The position numbers and the translations under genes are program-made. 64,000 nucleotides of DNA from Aquatica leii (Eukaryota > Arthropoda > Insecta > Coleoptera > Lampyridae): NCBI GenBank assembly GCA_035610365.1, contig CM069436.1, positions 62,821,505 through 62,885,504 on the forward strand. The letters are read 5' to 3'. A model generated the notes under the pieces. That model did no database searches. It was given only the letters and a program-made list of their open reading frames with translations, and was not told the origin of the DNA. Positions 44,995 to 57,236 of the stretch are shown here, piece by piece (position 1 is the stretch's first letter; each line of letters opens with the position of its first letter).

Positions 44995-45960
44995 TCCTAA
45001 GAGATTATGTCTTTCGTAGTCTCAGCAGTATTTCTTACTTCACCGTCATAGTTCAAGTCTTTCATGACAAAATTCAATATACGGCTCACACCGTGGAAAA
45101 ATAGCGCTGTAGGATATTTGTCATTAATAACTTTCTCAACACCACCTATGCGACTATCCATTGTAGCACAGCCGTCGTATCCTTGATCAACAAGTTTATT
45201 TAAATTGAAATTGCAATCTTGTAGAAGGCGAATAATAGTTTGCGAAATGTCTTTCGCGTTCAACTCTTGTGGCGGCACATATCCGATGATTTTATTTATG
45301 CTGTTTATCACAACGTAGATAGTGAACTCTAATTGATAGTTACTCTGTATCGGTAATATCAGCAGTCCCATCAGCCAACACCAAAAAAGCCGAAGCATGT
45401 TTCACCTCCTGCAATAATTTTGCTTTTCAGAACATTAGAACAAATTTCAATTAAGTTGTTTTAAATATGATGTGATATATACAAGGAGTTTTCTGACTCA
45501 ACTCGAAAATATAGCAGGTCTGTAAAAACAGAACCGTCATCGATTTTTCCGCAAAGTGGGCGATTATGTTGTCTGCAAAGTAAAATTGTCGATATAATAA
45601 AGCGAAGTTTTATACGATTTTCTTCTACTTTCTTGTCATATGCTGTATTTAAAGGTTTGTAAACACTCAGTCCTCTTCTATCCATGGTCTTTTTAAATGT
45701 ATTTGAAGAAGCCAGTGCGTCGCGATGCAACTTACTTGTTGCACGAGCTTGTGTCGCCTTGTCATCTGTGGATGCTAAATTAACTATGCAATCGTGATAC
45801 AATCTTTTATTTGAGTGCATATAGTGGGTACAATACAACAGCGTGAACTGGTGCGGCCGCAGGCGGGATGGGAGTTAGTTAATAGTATAGTGTGTAGATT
45901 TACGATGCACTTCCTTGAAAGTAATCCTGGCGGCGCCCATAGACATTTCAACTTCATCAG
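44995..45960 (-). pseudogene. hAT transposase, zinc finger and DUF4371 part
   Basis: In order on the minus strand: HSNKRLYHDCIVNLASTDDK, then KKVEENRIKLRFIISTILLC, RQHNRPLCGKIDDG (the R.LA.QGLP.RG.. motif region), SAFLVLADGTADITDTE (first catalytic Asp region, CDGT.DIS..EQL), IIGYVPPQELNAKDISQTII, NLNKLVDQGYDGCATMDSRI and GGVEKVINDKYPTALFFHGV followed by SRILNFVM (QGYDGA..M.G...GVQ..I....P.A...HC..H.LNLV). The His of the last motif is G-V-S-R, i.e. altered. Two frame changes are needed. The upstream TTF zinc finger is largely lost. Confidence 0.85.
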
Positions 45961-45984
45961 GATCATCAAAGTTCACAAAGTCCT

Positions 45985-46212
45985 ATATTATTTTTCCACT
46001 ATTGCTCGAACATCCTCATCAAGTAACTCGGTCAAATGTATTGAATTGGGTGGTATTAGATAAAACCGATTTCCATTTTCCTCTACCAGTCTATATAATA
46101 AATGACTGTATAAGTTGTTCCCAATTACATCTTTTGGGACCAAATTATCAATTAAGTTGTATATTATTATTTGCATTAGTTGCACGAGATCGTTTGATGT
46201 TCTCAAAAAGTC
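45985..46212 (-). pseudogene. pogo/CENP-B-type transposase fragment
   Basis: The frame reads LVPKDVIGNNLYSHLLYRLV then EENGNRFYLIPPNSIHLTEL and LDEDV. It matches the motif LIGDNLSSH...I..CEENGI.F..LPPNSTHLTQPLDV of the DDE_1 domain in pogo, Tigger and related elements. The catalytic Asp of GDN is Asn here (GNN), so the copy is dead. About 70 residues are left. It directly adjoins the hAT region. Confidence 0.75.
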
Positions 46213-46509
46213 TGACTGTAACGGATGTTTTGAATAAAATGAGTTTTTTAGGACTATTTTCAGTCGTAACCATACCGTGTATGTGTTCGTTATGTTTATT
46301 TAAAATTGTTATTTTATCTTTTGGATTTAAAGAAAAACCAGTTTGTGTTATGCGATTTAATTTAACAAATAATATTTTTTATTTATTCTTTATTTTAAAA
46401 AAAAGTTTAATGCGGTAATAGTTTGGTAGCTCATCTCACTTTCTAGATAACTATGATGTCATTTCGTATGCTTAGTGGTTGACTGTTAATCAATTTAATT
46501 TTGATTAAC

Positions 46510-46760
46510 TTATCTCAAACAAACGACTAGTGTCCAGTTTGTGGTAATCTTCTCAATATTCGGCTGCAGTAGATCAAGTAGATCCTCGAAACTTTGTCTC
46601 GACATCCTGAAATATACGGAATAAAAACAATCTTCATGTGAGCGCAACTCCCGACACAGACGGTGGTATTCACCTAGTTCTTCTCTCTTTTTATTGTTTG
46701 GGTGCACCCAATATCGTCTCTTCCTTTCACTACTCTCAATTACAGAAGAACCAGAGATAA
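46510..46760 (-). pseudogene. PIF/Harbinger transposase N-terminal fragment
   Basis: The minus strand reads ERKRRYWVHPNNKKREELGE, YHRLCRELRSHEDCFYSVYF and RMSRQSFEDLLDLLQPNIEK. R.R.WWVHP....R...GE(Y/F)H.L...LR.....F..YFRM....F..LL.L..P.I is the N terminus of HARBI1-like nucleases. It ends before the DDE core. The sequence is well preserved over about 70 codons, so it is younger than its neighbours. Confidence 0.85.
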
Positions 46761-49436
46761 ATAAATGTCTTATCTCTATTTTATAAACTCTGCTTTATTC
46801 AGTTTTTCAAGAATCTTTTATAATGTTTAGGTAGAAAAGCATAATCAATTTTTTTCAACGATGTTTTTTCTAATTGCCTTATTCATATTGCACAATTTAA
46901 CAGAAAACAATTCATTTGTTTCCATTATGTTTATCTCACATCAGTAGCGTAGTAGTTTGCTCAGGGGCCGGTTGAAAAATGCATTTTGTTTTACCATTAC
47001 CACTTTTATGTTATTTTGTCGCAGTTTAAAAATATTATAAATTGATTTTTTAACCTACAGGTACTTCAAATATTGTTTCATTTTTCCATAAGTTTATGTC
47101 GTTTGGAACTAATGTTGTACTACAAGGTATGGTATTTGTGCTCTAGTTAACATTGTTGCGCCATTGTGAGAAAGTTCCTACTCTGGACACTATGATTCGC
47201 TTCATAATTACCGATATTTCTGATTGTACTTTTTATAGTATTTCCAAAAGCAATTTAACCGGTTTCTGCTTTGGCTTTCTGTTATATAAAGGTTGTAGTT
47301 AGTGTTTGAATGTATGATAGATCATGTTTCCGTTCATTTTAGTGTTCCTCTTTTTGAACATATACTTACTGCGTTTTGTTTTTAATATATTCTCACTGTA
47401 GATGAACTGCAGTTAACGTTCTATTCCATCAATTTGACGGCGTGCGATAAGGCACGTTTTCAGATTTTGAATTGAATTGGTCGGGGGTCCGTTTGTAGAT
47501 GTTTTTTTCTTAAAATAATATATTTTGACATGTGACGGAATTTGCTTATTGTGTATTATACATATTATCTATTCTACAGGCATTCTATAAATTTCTCCAG
47601 AGGATTTGTAGTTTTATAGATTATCAGCTTTTTTTGGTTCTAAGCTGAAAAAATTATTTTCGTTGGAAGGGAGGTTAATGCTTTACACAATTTAGTTCTA
47701 ATTGGCGACCTTGAAAGTTGATCTTATTAATCTGCACTAGAATCAACTAAACATTTCCTTTTTATATTCGCAAAACAAAGAGAGCGTAAACAATTACTAA
47801 GATTCTAATTTTTATCAGGAAATGGTGCAGTTGATGCAAACGATTTAAATCACTCACGAAGTCTATTAATAAAAAAATGATGCTTAACATACTTATAAAT
47901 AATACAAAGAAGTTTAATCTACCTGTTGGTTTTATTTATAGTGCAGCTCTTAAAATAAATAAGACAGGTGAACTACACGTTCGTGGTTTATTATTAAGGT
48001 AGGTACGTTGCAAAAAAAATTAATCGAATGTGGATCTTTTTTTTTCTTCATTTTAATTTAAATCTAAGACTTGCAATTTACATTATGGTGCTAAGCAGCT
48101 GGTGCTATTTATAATGAATCATACACGTTGATAAATGTTAAGATACGATGTGAAACTATGTAATTATTACGAAATAACAGAGAAACTCATTTTATTTCTA
48201 CTTAATTATGTAATATAACTTTAGATTTTTGGATAGTGTACTGCAGCTTCCGTTTTGCAGTTATTATGATAAATTAAGATTGTCGAATTTTGACATGTTT
48301 AAGATTAAAACGTGATTGTTAATAAAGATAAATCTGCAATTTAGATTAAGATTACTTTCTCTATTCGATAAGACAAGGTGTGATGTGTGATTTTTATTTC
48401 CTTATAAGTTTTATGTTTCTTTATTAGTCTTCGTTGTTAGTAGTTTTCTGTCCGCTTACGTTTTTTCTTTCTATCGATTTCTCATCTATACATTTCTTAC
48501 AAATTTATCTAATCTCCCTATGTGTATACCTATATCTTGTTGTCATACTGTCCTTTTTTGACATACCGTTTTTTATGTTTACGATTTGCCTATTTGTCAA
48601 TTTTATAGTACTAGACGACATCCTTGTTTAACTTTACACAGATTGATTCTTATCATTGCATTGGTTTTCTTGAGAGGTAGCGGCTGTACGTCGACAATGG
48701 TAGGGTATAAAAATTTGGAAAAAAGTATATAAAGTGGTCAAGAAAAATAGCTAGATATTATTTTGAAGTTCATACATGCACCGCTATGAAGAAACACAAA
48801 GTTTGCGGTGCTTTGGAAAGTTGGGCGATAGTCATACCTTTAAAACATAGTTTGATAGCTTGAATGATACGGTATCATTTTGCTTTATGATATTTTTTCG
48901 CAACTTTCATAATAAGGGAGAGGGAGGCCAATGCATTTTTCAATATTTACTTTTAATATCTTTTGAACCATTCAACCTATTTGAATATTCTTGATCTCGT
49001 TTGAAAGAACATTTTACGGTCTTTCTACAAAATTTTTTTGTTAAACCGCTTAGTTTAAAATAAATAAACTAGAGGGTGTTATCTGCAGCGTTTACTCGTT
49101 TTTGTGATTTTTGGAAAAAAAGTTTAATAGAACGGCAACACGATATCTCCATTTGTTCTTGATTTATAAGAGCAAATCTAAAAAATCTAGTATCTTATTC
49201 GGGTCAAGTTAGCTTAACGAGAAAAACAAACCACTGCATTGGTTCAAAGCTAGTTTTGAAGATCAACAGATTAACCCTCCGCAACTAACATAGTCTTACT
49301 GTACACCTCAGCTAACATCAGTTTCAGGCACCGATTTTACAAAATGTGAAAATATAACAAAAATATACCAAAAAGGTTTTATGAACACGTTTTGATAGTT
49401 CTATCATTTATTTAGGAAAAAATACTTTTTGTATAA
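46761..49436. other. Long gene-poor AT-rich stretch
   Basis: No gene is recognised. At about 46940 cagtagcgtagtagtttgct followed by caggggccgg resembles a hAT-type terminus, but no partner is seen. The pyrimidine-rich frame at 48434 to 48631 is low-complexity hydrophobic sequence, not a convincing gene. Confidence 0.4.
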
Positions 49437-49667
49437 CTAAAATTTAAAAAACCTATTCGGTAAATACATAATGTAATTCGTGTTCATCGTCACTCTTACC
49501 CACTGAAACATCCTATTCACTTTCAGAATCAGATGAGTCTCAATTTCTAAATAATCACTTTCCAAGCCAGAATCACAATCTTTTGGGTTACCTTCTGTGT
49601 CAGTCGCATATTCTTCCCAGAGACGTAAAAGCCTCTCTTGCTTTCTTTGGTAGCTCCGGACAACCAT
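49437..49667 (-). pseudogene. Possible piggyBac N-terminal fragment
   Basis: The frame of 76 codons reads RKQERLLRLWEEYATDTEGN then PKDCDSGLESDYLEIETHL. An acidic start with LL.LWEE..TDTE..... is like the N terminus of some piggyBac-like proteins, but the domain is not conserved enough for a firm call. No TTAA-flanked end is evident. Confidence 0.25.
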
Positions 49668-50059
49668 TTTTATTTGTAATTTGTAAGACGATAAACTCTA
49701 ATTATTCTATTGATTGATCAATGGTTTCATGCTTTTCCTAAACGCGACTCATTCAAATTTTATTGTACCGTGCATTTCAACTTACCAGTAATTTTTTCTA
49801 AACCGTTTACACGAACATTAACGTCGGTATCTGACACTGAAAATTTTAATACATAAACAACGATCCAACTTATGTGGCAATCACCTCAATGCTAAAGGCA
49901 GAGTGCTAATGTACGAAGCTACTAAGGCGTACCCGAGCTTTCGTGGCCGATTTCATCAAATATTGTTAAAAATCGTATCGGTCGGTCTTACAGACCGTCT
50001 GTTAGTTGCGGAAGAATAACAAAACACTAGTGACAATAATAGAAGCACAGAACACTTAG

Positions 50060-50650
50060 AATTACTCAAACTTTCGCCAAAAATAGCTCACAAATGTTCA
50101 AAATCCCTTTCATCATTCTCGATGCATATATTTAGTCTAATCTCGGTAGAAAAAACCGTTGTTTCAATATCAGCCTTAGACAAGCTTTTAATAGCATTTC
50201 GTATTCTTTCCATCATGTTTTCTTTGGTTGTTGATTTCGATTGAAAAACCAGATCTTTCAGCCTACAGGGTTTTTTTTACGGGAGGTGGGCTATTTTTGT
50301 TATTTTACTTGTATTTCAGAAACGTACTTGAAACATTTTTGAATTGGTCAAAATAAAGTGTAAACATTTCGATTTTCCCGAATCATATTTAACAGCTGGT
50401 GACAATGGTTCAGTCTAGTATCATAATTAGTAGCTTTTAATACCTGATGTGAAACAATGTGTTAAGGATGCATTTTATTATCTAGAAGAATTTTGTAGAC
50501 AATTGTTTTGGGGATACGCAGGTTATTCGAAATTTTTCTAAGGCCTAAGGTGGGATGGTGATGCACGTTGGACAAAACATTAACCATATTTTCCTCGATG
50601 CGTGTTCTACAAAATCTTGCAGGTGTTTGACTGTTGTACGTTAGTCAGTA
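50060..50650 (-). pseudogene. Mariner transposase relic (DUF4817 type)
   Basis: The minus strand gives VENMVNVLSNVHHHPTLGLR, KISNNLRIPKTIVYKILLDN and KMHPYTL (helix-turn-helix and linker), then directly ERIRNAIKSLSKADIETTVF and STEIRLNICIENDERDFEHL (C-terminal end, ERI..A......I..VF...R...CIE..G..FEHL). The catalytic core between them is deleted or decayed, so this is an internal deletion copy. Confidence 0.7.
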
Positions 50651-53572
50651 TTTATTAACATAAACCAGTCTTTTTAAACTGTATAATTCAGAAGAGATTA
50701 ATTATCTTTTGGCATTTATCGACAGTTACAAGATATCAAGATGAACATGCCTGGTTTCTGTACGTTATTATTTATGCATATGTTAATGCGGTTTTCATAA
50801 TTACTTATGTATGCTTTTACTCTGTATTACATTGTAATCTTATAAAAACAATCTATTCGCAGTGTCGCTACCTTGTTAAAAATTATAATTGGTTCTGTAT
50901 CTTATACCTAATACAACTGCAAATTCAGAAAATAATCACAAACACTTTGTACTTATGTTATAATAAATAACAGAAGATAAATATTAAAAAACAATCAATT
51001 CTTATGTTGTTAATGTGTTATAACAGTGGAATTAACTTCTGGTTTCCTTATCCACTATCATTTTTTTAAGTAACAGGAGCTTTAGTTAACAATTTTCTTT
51101 TACTGTAATATTTCTTATATTTAAACACATTTTGCAAAGTGAGTGTTGTCCCTTGGAATAATTAAATTAATCTTGCATTTTTGAAGCGTAAATGTTCATT
51201 ATAATTAGTTTAAAACAGTTTTTAGTCTAAAACGATGGTATTAAAATCACCAACTCTTTAACTGCGATTTTCATATTATAACTTGTAAAGCTCCATTTCT
51301 AAGAATAATACCTATTGCAGACAAATTGACATACAATAAATAAAGAGTTTTGACATATAATTTTTTAATTGTCATTTAGATTATTTATAATCCGCCTGAT
51401 TTGTTTAATTTCTATTTTTTGTAGTCGATCTAATATTTTGCAAGAGTTAGAAGATCATTGCTTTCATAGTGGTTTCTAGTCTTTAATTCTGAATTTTGGT
51501 GTAGGTGCTTTGACAATATTGAATAAAAAAACTTGGATTATTTGTTATTAATATCTTACGATACTGTATAATTAGACAAGTTTATACCCTAACTCAATCA
51601 CTGATCAAATTGAACAGAATATATAAAGCTTTCGTTACATAAACTTGTTCAGAAGTGATGTAATGTGATTATTTCACAGTGTCAATTACATTCTCGCTTA
51701 GACTTTTTTAGTATAATATGGTCGACGTTAGTGATGAGTAGAGGGAAAAGTTTCCAAGACATTTTCAAAATGGAAAAACAGTACCAGTGCAAATTTTTGT
51801 AATGGTATAGTTGAAACTGCGGGAGGTGTCTTATGACTCATCGGTAGGCAACGTAAGGTTTAAAATTTTTGAAACGTATGTCTTTATTAAATAGTACGCT
51901 CATAATAAGTGATACCTGTAATACCGATAAAATAAAATATTGAGATTTTGAAAATTGAATATGTTTCAAGAAGATGTAGTACATAGTTACTTAATAATCA
52001 TAATGATATGTATTTTTCTTTTAGGTAATTGCACATGTGAAGTTAAAACTTAATAACGCCAATGACGAGAAAAAATGTATTTAAAAATTATAAATGATTT
52101 AATCAAAATATCGAAACTTTCATGTATTTTGTAGGTTACAAGTACGTGGTATGACCCAATGAAAAACCATGGCTATATTGAATGGATAATATGAAATTAA
52201 TGTAGTGCAGTTATATCGTGTGTACTTTTTAAGTCTAAAGCTAGGATTGGAATGTATATAATAATACTACTATTTGTATTACGGAATAAAACTAAAAAAT
52301 AATTTAATATTTAAAATGTACTTATGGTTATGAACGAACAATTATAACACATAATATTACGATTTTATTACTTAAAAACAGTTTATGTTTGATTAACAGT
52401 TAATTTAATTTAATGTGAATTAAACTGACAGAACGTTGATTAAGTTATTGGCGTACGCTGGCATTAAAGACTTTCTAAATATTAGCTATCTTTGTTTAAC
52501 TGCAAAAAAATAAATTAAATACTTATACTATATTATTTAAATTTTTTATTTGGTCAACTATGAGTCGTAAGACACGTCTCGTAAATACGACTATAGCAAT
52601 TGCTGTTGGAAATTAGGAAGGGAGACTGTGGATATTGTTTATAAGAAACAATGTAATATTTTGTCGTATAACAATTTGAAATAAACATCGAGTATGTTAC
52701 AAAGAAAAAATATTTTTGTTAAAATTTAATCTTTTTTAATGCAGAAATTGTTACTTTTGAAGTAGAAAATTTAACTCAATTGAGACAAAAAAAGTAATAC
52801 CATTTACAGATAAGATGTCTCCTTACTGCTTTAGTGGAATTTGTACAAAAGTACTTCAAATGACGCAACTTTAATTACGACTAGAAAATTGACTGGTATA
52901 CCTGTTTTACCAGTGCGCATTCCGGCCTTATACATGATTTTGAGCTTGTTTGATATCGTTGTAATGGATTCATTAATGATTCTGGAAAAAACTCGTTATG
53001 AATGACAAATTAGCTAGGATGCTACAAGTTAGAAAACATCATACCGAAAATTTTGATATTCGCGCGTAAAAAAGTATTTACTCTTAGCACAAGCTCATCT
53101 GCATTCTCATCTGCGGTCTCTTCAAATGTTTTGTTACCTTTGACTTTAAGTGTGTCAATCCCACACATTACTTAGAGAAACAGACACCCACTTGCCATCG
53201 TCATCAAAACCAGATGATAACGACAAAGATTACAACAAGACTATTTAATCGTAGATAATAATTATCAATTAGATAAACCAAGCTTCTTGCAAGCTCTACT
53301 GCTGCATAGCGATAATGAAGGAGAAAATAAAAAAAAAGTTGTCGTTCAGGACCTCTTCTTTGAATAAAGCGGCGGTCGAACCTTGGATGTCTAGAAATCA
53401 TAACTTCTCAGACGAAATAAGAAGACTGCAAGTTGTTTTATTTTTTTTTGTTTTATATTATTTAATCCGTTTTTTCCTCTCACCCATCTAATAATTTAGC
53501 TGTTTTTAAGAATATAAGATTTTGCGTACTTTTATAATAAAATTTTAGTATATACTATTTTTACTTTCCTAT
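50651..53572. other. Long gene-poor AT-rich stretch
   Basis: I see no coding family, RNA gene or terminal repeat. The 53200 to 53400 segment is slightly less AT-rich, but its frames match nothing known to me. Confidence 0.4.
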
Positions 53573-53595
53573 ATATAAGGAAAGTATAGCGATCG
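53573..53595. repeat. Short hairpin at the start of a repeat
   Basis: actttcct and aggaaagt (8 bp arms) surround atatata. It opens the repeated region that follows and may be the end of a transposon. Confidence 0.6.
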
Positions 53596-53699
53596 CAATT
53601 CTTTTTCAAAAAATTTTTATTGCATAATTTTACGTTTCAAGGTCTACTGAATCAGAACAATTTATTTTTGACAAAAAAAAATTAGGTGTGTATCTGTAT

Positions 53700-54405
53700 T
53701 TATGTCTGTGTCTAACGAGTACCCACGATAACTCTTGAACCAAAAGTCCTAGTAACTAGCTTTTCATATTCTCTCGGTTCTATCAAAAGATGGATCTGAT
53801 AAAGAAACCGGAAGTGGGTGTATCCGCCATTTTTAACAGTTTTTCTTATATAATTTTGTGCGTATGTAAATTATTCGAATTATTTTTACAGTTTCTTATA
53901 GTGACAATTCTTCCTAACAATTTATTCAAATAATTTTTTTTCTAACATTAACTGTTTATTTGATATTTGATTTATAATTTAAAGTGAATTCCATATATAA
54001 TCTAGGCTCGAATCCTGCCTGCGACGATTATTTTTATAAAAAAATTCCATATGTTGGGGAAAGCAAAATACGTTAAAAATAACAATTTTTCTCTATATTC
54101 GTTTGACTTGTTTATACAGTGCTGCATCTTCCTTACATTATCTTTGGATGTACCCACGATCACTCTCGAACCAAAAGTCCTAGTAACTTGAAAATTTGGT
54201 ATGAAGCTCGCTTTTCTTATATAATTTTGTACGTATGTAAATTGTTCGAATTATTTTTACAGTTTCTTATAGAGATAATTCTTTCTAACAATTTATTCAA
54301 ATATAAAAATTTCTAACATAAACAGTTTATTAGATATTTAATTTATAATTTAAAATGAATTCACAAATATAATATAGGTTCGAATCCTGCTGCGACGATT
54401 TTTTT
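53700..54405 (+). repeat. Two tandem copies of a ~300 bp repeat
   Basis: Copy 1 spans about 53717 to 54035 and copy 2 about 54148 to 54405. Shared blocks in order are tcgaaccaaaagtcctagta (ttgaacc in copy 1), cttatataattttg, aattatttttacagtttctt, caatttattcaaat and tcgaatcctg.(c)tgcgacgat. The last block contains a B-box-like ggttcgaatcc in copy 2, followed by a T run, as in a tRNA 3' end with a Pol III terminator. No tRNA cloverleaf can be drawn. Copy 1 holds about 90 bp (ttctctcggttctatcaaaag and on) that copy 2 lacks. Confidence 0.7.
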
Positions 54406-54415
54406 TTACTAGTTT

Positions 54416-55525
54416 ACTAAAGGGGTAAGCAATATAAGCTCAATTTACCATATTTCGCATATATCTTAATGAAATCGAGGAGAACGAGTCAATACGAACG
54501 TGTACATGTCACTTCAAAATGGTTTTATGACAACATATCCTTAAAAAAATATATAGACATGCCTTCATCATTCCATATAGGAAAATCGTGTGGTGACCAC
54601 ACCAGTTTTTTATTTTTGAAACCTTACCGTTAAGGTAGCTTTTAATAAAAAAACACATTATTTCTATTAAAATTATACCAGAGAACATTCATGACATGAA
54701 AGAAACTGTTTACCAGTCTTTCAGAAAAAAAATGCAAAGTTTGATTTATACAAAAATCTTATTTTTGCATTACTACAGCCTCTTATAATCGATTAAAATA
54801 AAGTGTGAGACCAAATCTTTCCGCTTTAAACGGTTAAACGTAATTAGAACTTTCTTGATCTTCTCACATTTATTAAATTAAATGTTTTTATGTTTCCTAT
54901 CAAAATTTGTATACGTCATTTCATGGTACTACCAAAAATAGAAATTTGTTGGTCAGTGTGTTATCGGTTAATTTTATTCTTAGAAAAAATTAGTAACTAG
55001 TGTTAAATTTTGCAAAAGTGTGGTATAAACATTCAGTTTCTTATAGCAGATTCTAATACATGGAAGTCAAACATCGAATACAATCATAATAAAGAAATCG
55101 GTTACTGAATAAACTAAACAGTATTACAGAAGGATCTGTTAAATTAGTGAACGCTTAGTACAGATTATTACGAAACGCAAATAGAATTTCTATAATTTAA
55201 TGTTCAAATACATGTGGTTTATTGCCGAAATCTGCAGGGAAACGTTGAAAAACAGAAATATAATTTTTTTTATTGCAGATAAAGATTTGCTTCATTTTTT
55301 TCGTGGGAAATTTTAACGGAAACTTTGATTCCGAAAACTTTTTTTGCGTACTTTTATTTCAAAAGGCTTGTTTGGATACGTTTATTCTGCAGACTTTTAT
55401 TTGGAAGACATTTTTTTAGATCATTTTTCTGTTCTGTTTCTTTAAAAACTTTTCCCTGCAAATGATATAATACATCACAGAATTATATAAAAAAAATTAG
55501 GGCGTGTACTAGTGTACACATGTAA
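54416..55525. other. AT-rich spacer
   Basis: No gene, RNA or terminal repeat is identified. Confidence 0.45.
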
Positions 55526-57236
55526 GAAGTGAAACTTCTTTATGGCCTTATTTTTCGCAAAATGATCTACATGCAACTTTTCAGAAATTGGTTAAATAAA
55601 GTTAAATTAGATAAAGTTTAAACAAAAGGATTTTATTATCATAGACATGAATACAAATAATACAATTATTTCACTTTAACTTTTTGCTACTAAGATTATT
55701 ACAGCATTTCATTAATTGTAATAGAATTATTACTATCATTGTCATCGTTATTATATATTTTTGTAATTAATGGCTTATGGTAACTGAAATATGAAATTGA
55801 ATCTACAAAATTAGTTAATTGATTTACAAAATTAATAACATATTTCAGAATTTATACTCTATGCCAATTAATTGATGTTCATTAAATTAGCAGTCGTATT
55901 AATTAAAAATGTGACGCGTAACGAAATAAGCGACATGCTATCCCTACTGCGTTGAGAAACTGAAAGTACTCTTCGTCTGAACCAACCGTGGTAGGGGCAA
56001 GAAAGATGGCGCGTAACGGAAAAATGTGACGCTTAAAATGTGACGGCAATTTTTTCCAACGCCGATAAAGAAGTTTCAATTCAATAATACAATTATTTAA
56101 ATTTAACTTTTGCTACTAAGATTATTACAGCATTTCATTAATTGAAATAGAATTATTACTATCATTGTCATCGTTCAATCAGAAACTGAGTTTAACCTTA
56201 AATATCTTAAATTTAAACATTAAATTAGCAGTCGTATTAATTAAAAATGTGACGCGTAACGAAATAAGCGACTGCTCCCTACTGCGTTGGAGAAACTGAA
56301 AGTACTCTTCGTCTGAACCAACCGTGTTTCACTTTAACTTTTTGCTACTAAGATTATTACAGCATTTCATTAATTGAAATAGAATTATTACTATTATTGT
56401 CATCGTTCAATCAGAAATTGAGGTTAACCTTAAATATCTTAAATTTAATAATTAATGGCTTATGGTAACTGAAATATGAAATTGAATCTACAAAAATTAG
56501 TTAATTGATTTACAAAAATTAATAACATATTTCAGAATTTATACTCTATGCCAATTAATTGATGTTCATTAAAGTAGCAGTCTTATTAATTAATAAATAC
56601 TATTTTAATGAAATCATATACATTGACCGATAGTTACAATAAGAAACTGAGGTTAACCTTAAATATCTTAAATTTAAAAATTAGATAAATTTTAAACAAA
56701 AGGATTTTATTATAGTAGACATGAATACAAATAATACAATTATTTCACTTTAACTTTTTGCTACTAATGTTATTACAGCATTTCATTAATTGAAATAGAA
56801 TTATTACTATCATTGTCATCGTTCAAACAGAAACTGCGGTTAACCTTAAATATATTAAATTTAAAATGTCATCGTTCAATCAGAAACTGAGGTTAACCTT
56901 AAATATATTAAATTTTAAATGTCATCGTTCAATCAGAAACTGAGGTTAACCTTAAATATTTTAAATTTAAATTAATAACATATTTCAGAATTTATACTCT
57001 ATGTCAATTAATTCCACCCAAGTATTAGAAAAATAGATATAATTACTTACTTTTGTTAAAAATCCACTGGAATTAGAATTAAAATAAAGCCTTTGATTTT
57101 GTTGATCACTTTAGTATTGATATATTATTTATCACGTCGCTACGCTACGGAAAAATGTGACGATAAAAAATGTGACGTGACGCGTAAAATGTGACGGTAA
57201 ATTTTTTTCCAACGCCGATAAAGAAGTTTCACTTCA
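55526..57236. mobile_element. Non-coding element built from shuffled subrepeats
   Basis: It starts gaagtgaaacttctttatgg and ends cgataaagaagtttcacttc, a pair of inverted ends. Inside, several blocks recur in changing order. gctactaagattattacagc occurs near 55687, 56108, 56338 and 56755. tggcttatggtaactgaaat occurs near 55769 and 56455. A 45 bp block with aaatgtgacgcgtaacgaaa occurs near 55905 and 56243. aaagtactcttcgtctgaac occurs near 55960 and 56297. No coding frame is present. Confidence 0.7.
56818..56970 (+). repeat. ~53 bp tandem repeat, three units
   Basis: Units of about 53 bp with tcatcgttcaatcagaaact and gaggttaaccttaaatat follow each other at about 56818, 56867 and 56920. The same unit occurs singly near 56169, 56402 and 56636. 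Confidence 0.75.

Larger units (their letters stand above)
43133..45970 (-). mobile_element. hAT transposon (DUF4371 type), split by another element
   Basis: The minus strand holds DUF4371/hAT transposase pieces from about 45960 to 44995 and again from about 43960 to 43240, with an RTE-like insertion between them. At the left edge (43135 to 43192) the sequence ggccggttcatagacgccgg followed by gggtgcaaggaggtgcac resembles hAT termini with GGTGCA repeats. A right terminus was not identified. Confidence 0.65.

Noticed and set aside
48434-48631. 65-codon hydrophobic frame
   Set aside because: It is a translation of a pyrimidine-rich stretch, with no family pattern.
54370-54410. Possible tRNA gene
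   Set aside because: Only the B-box-like loop and T run are present. No acceptor, D or anticodon stems can be paired.
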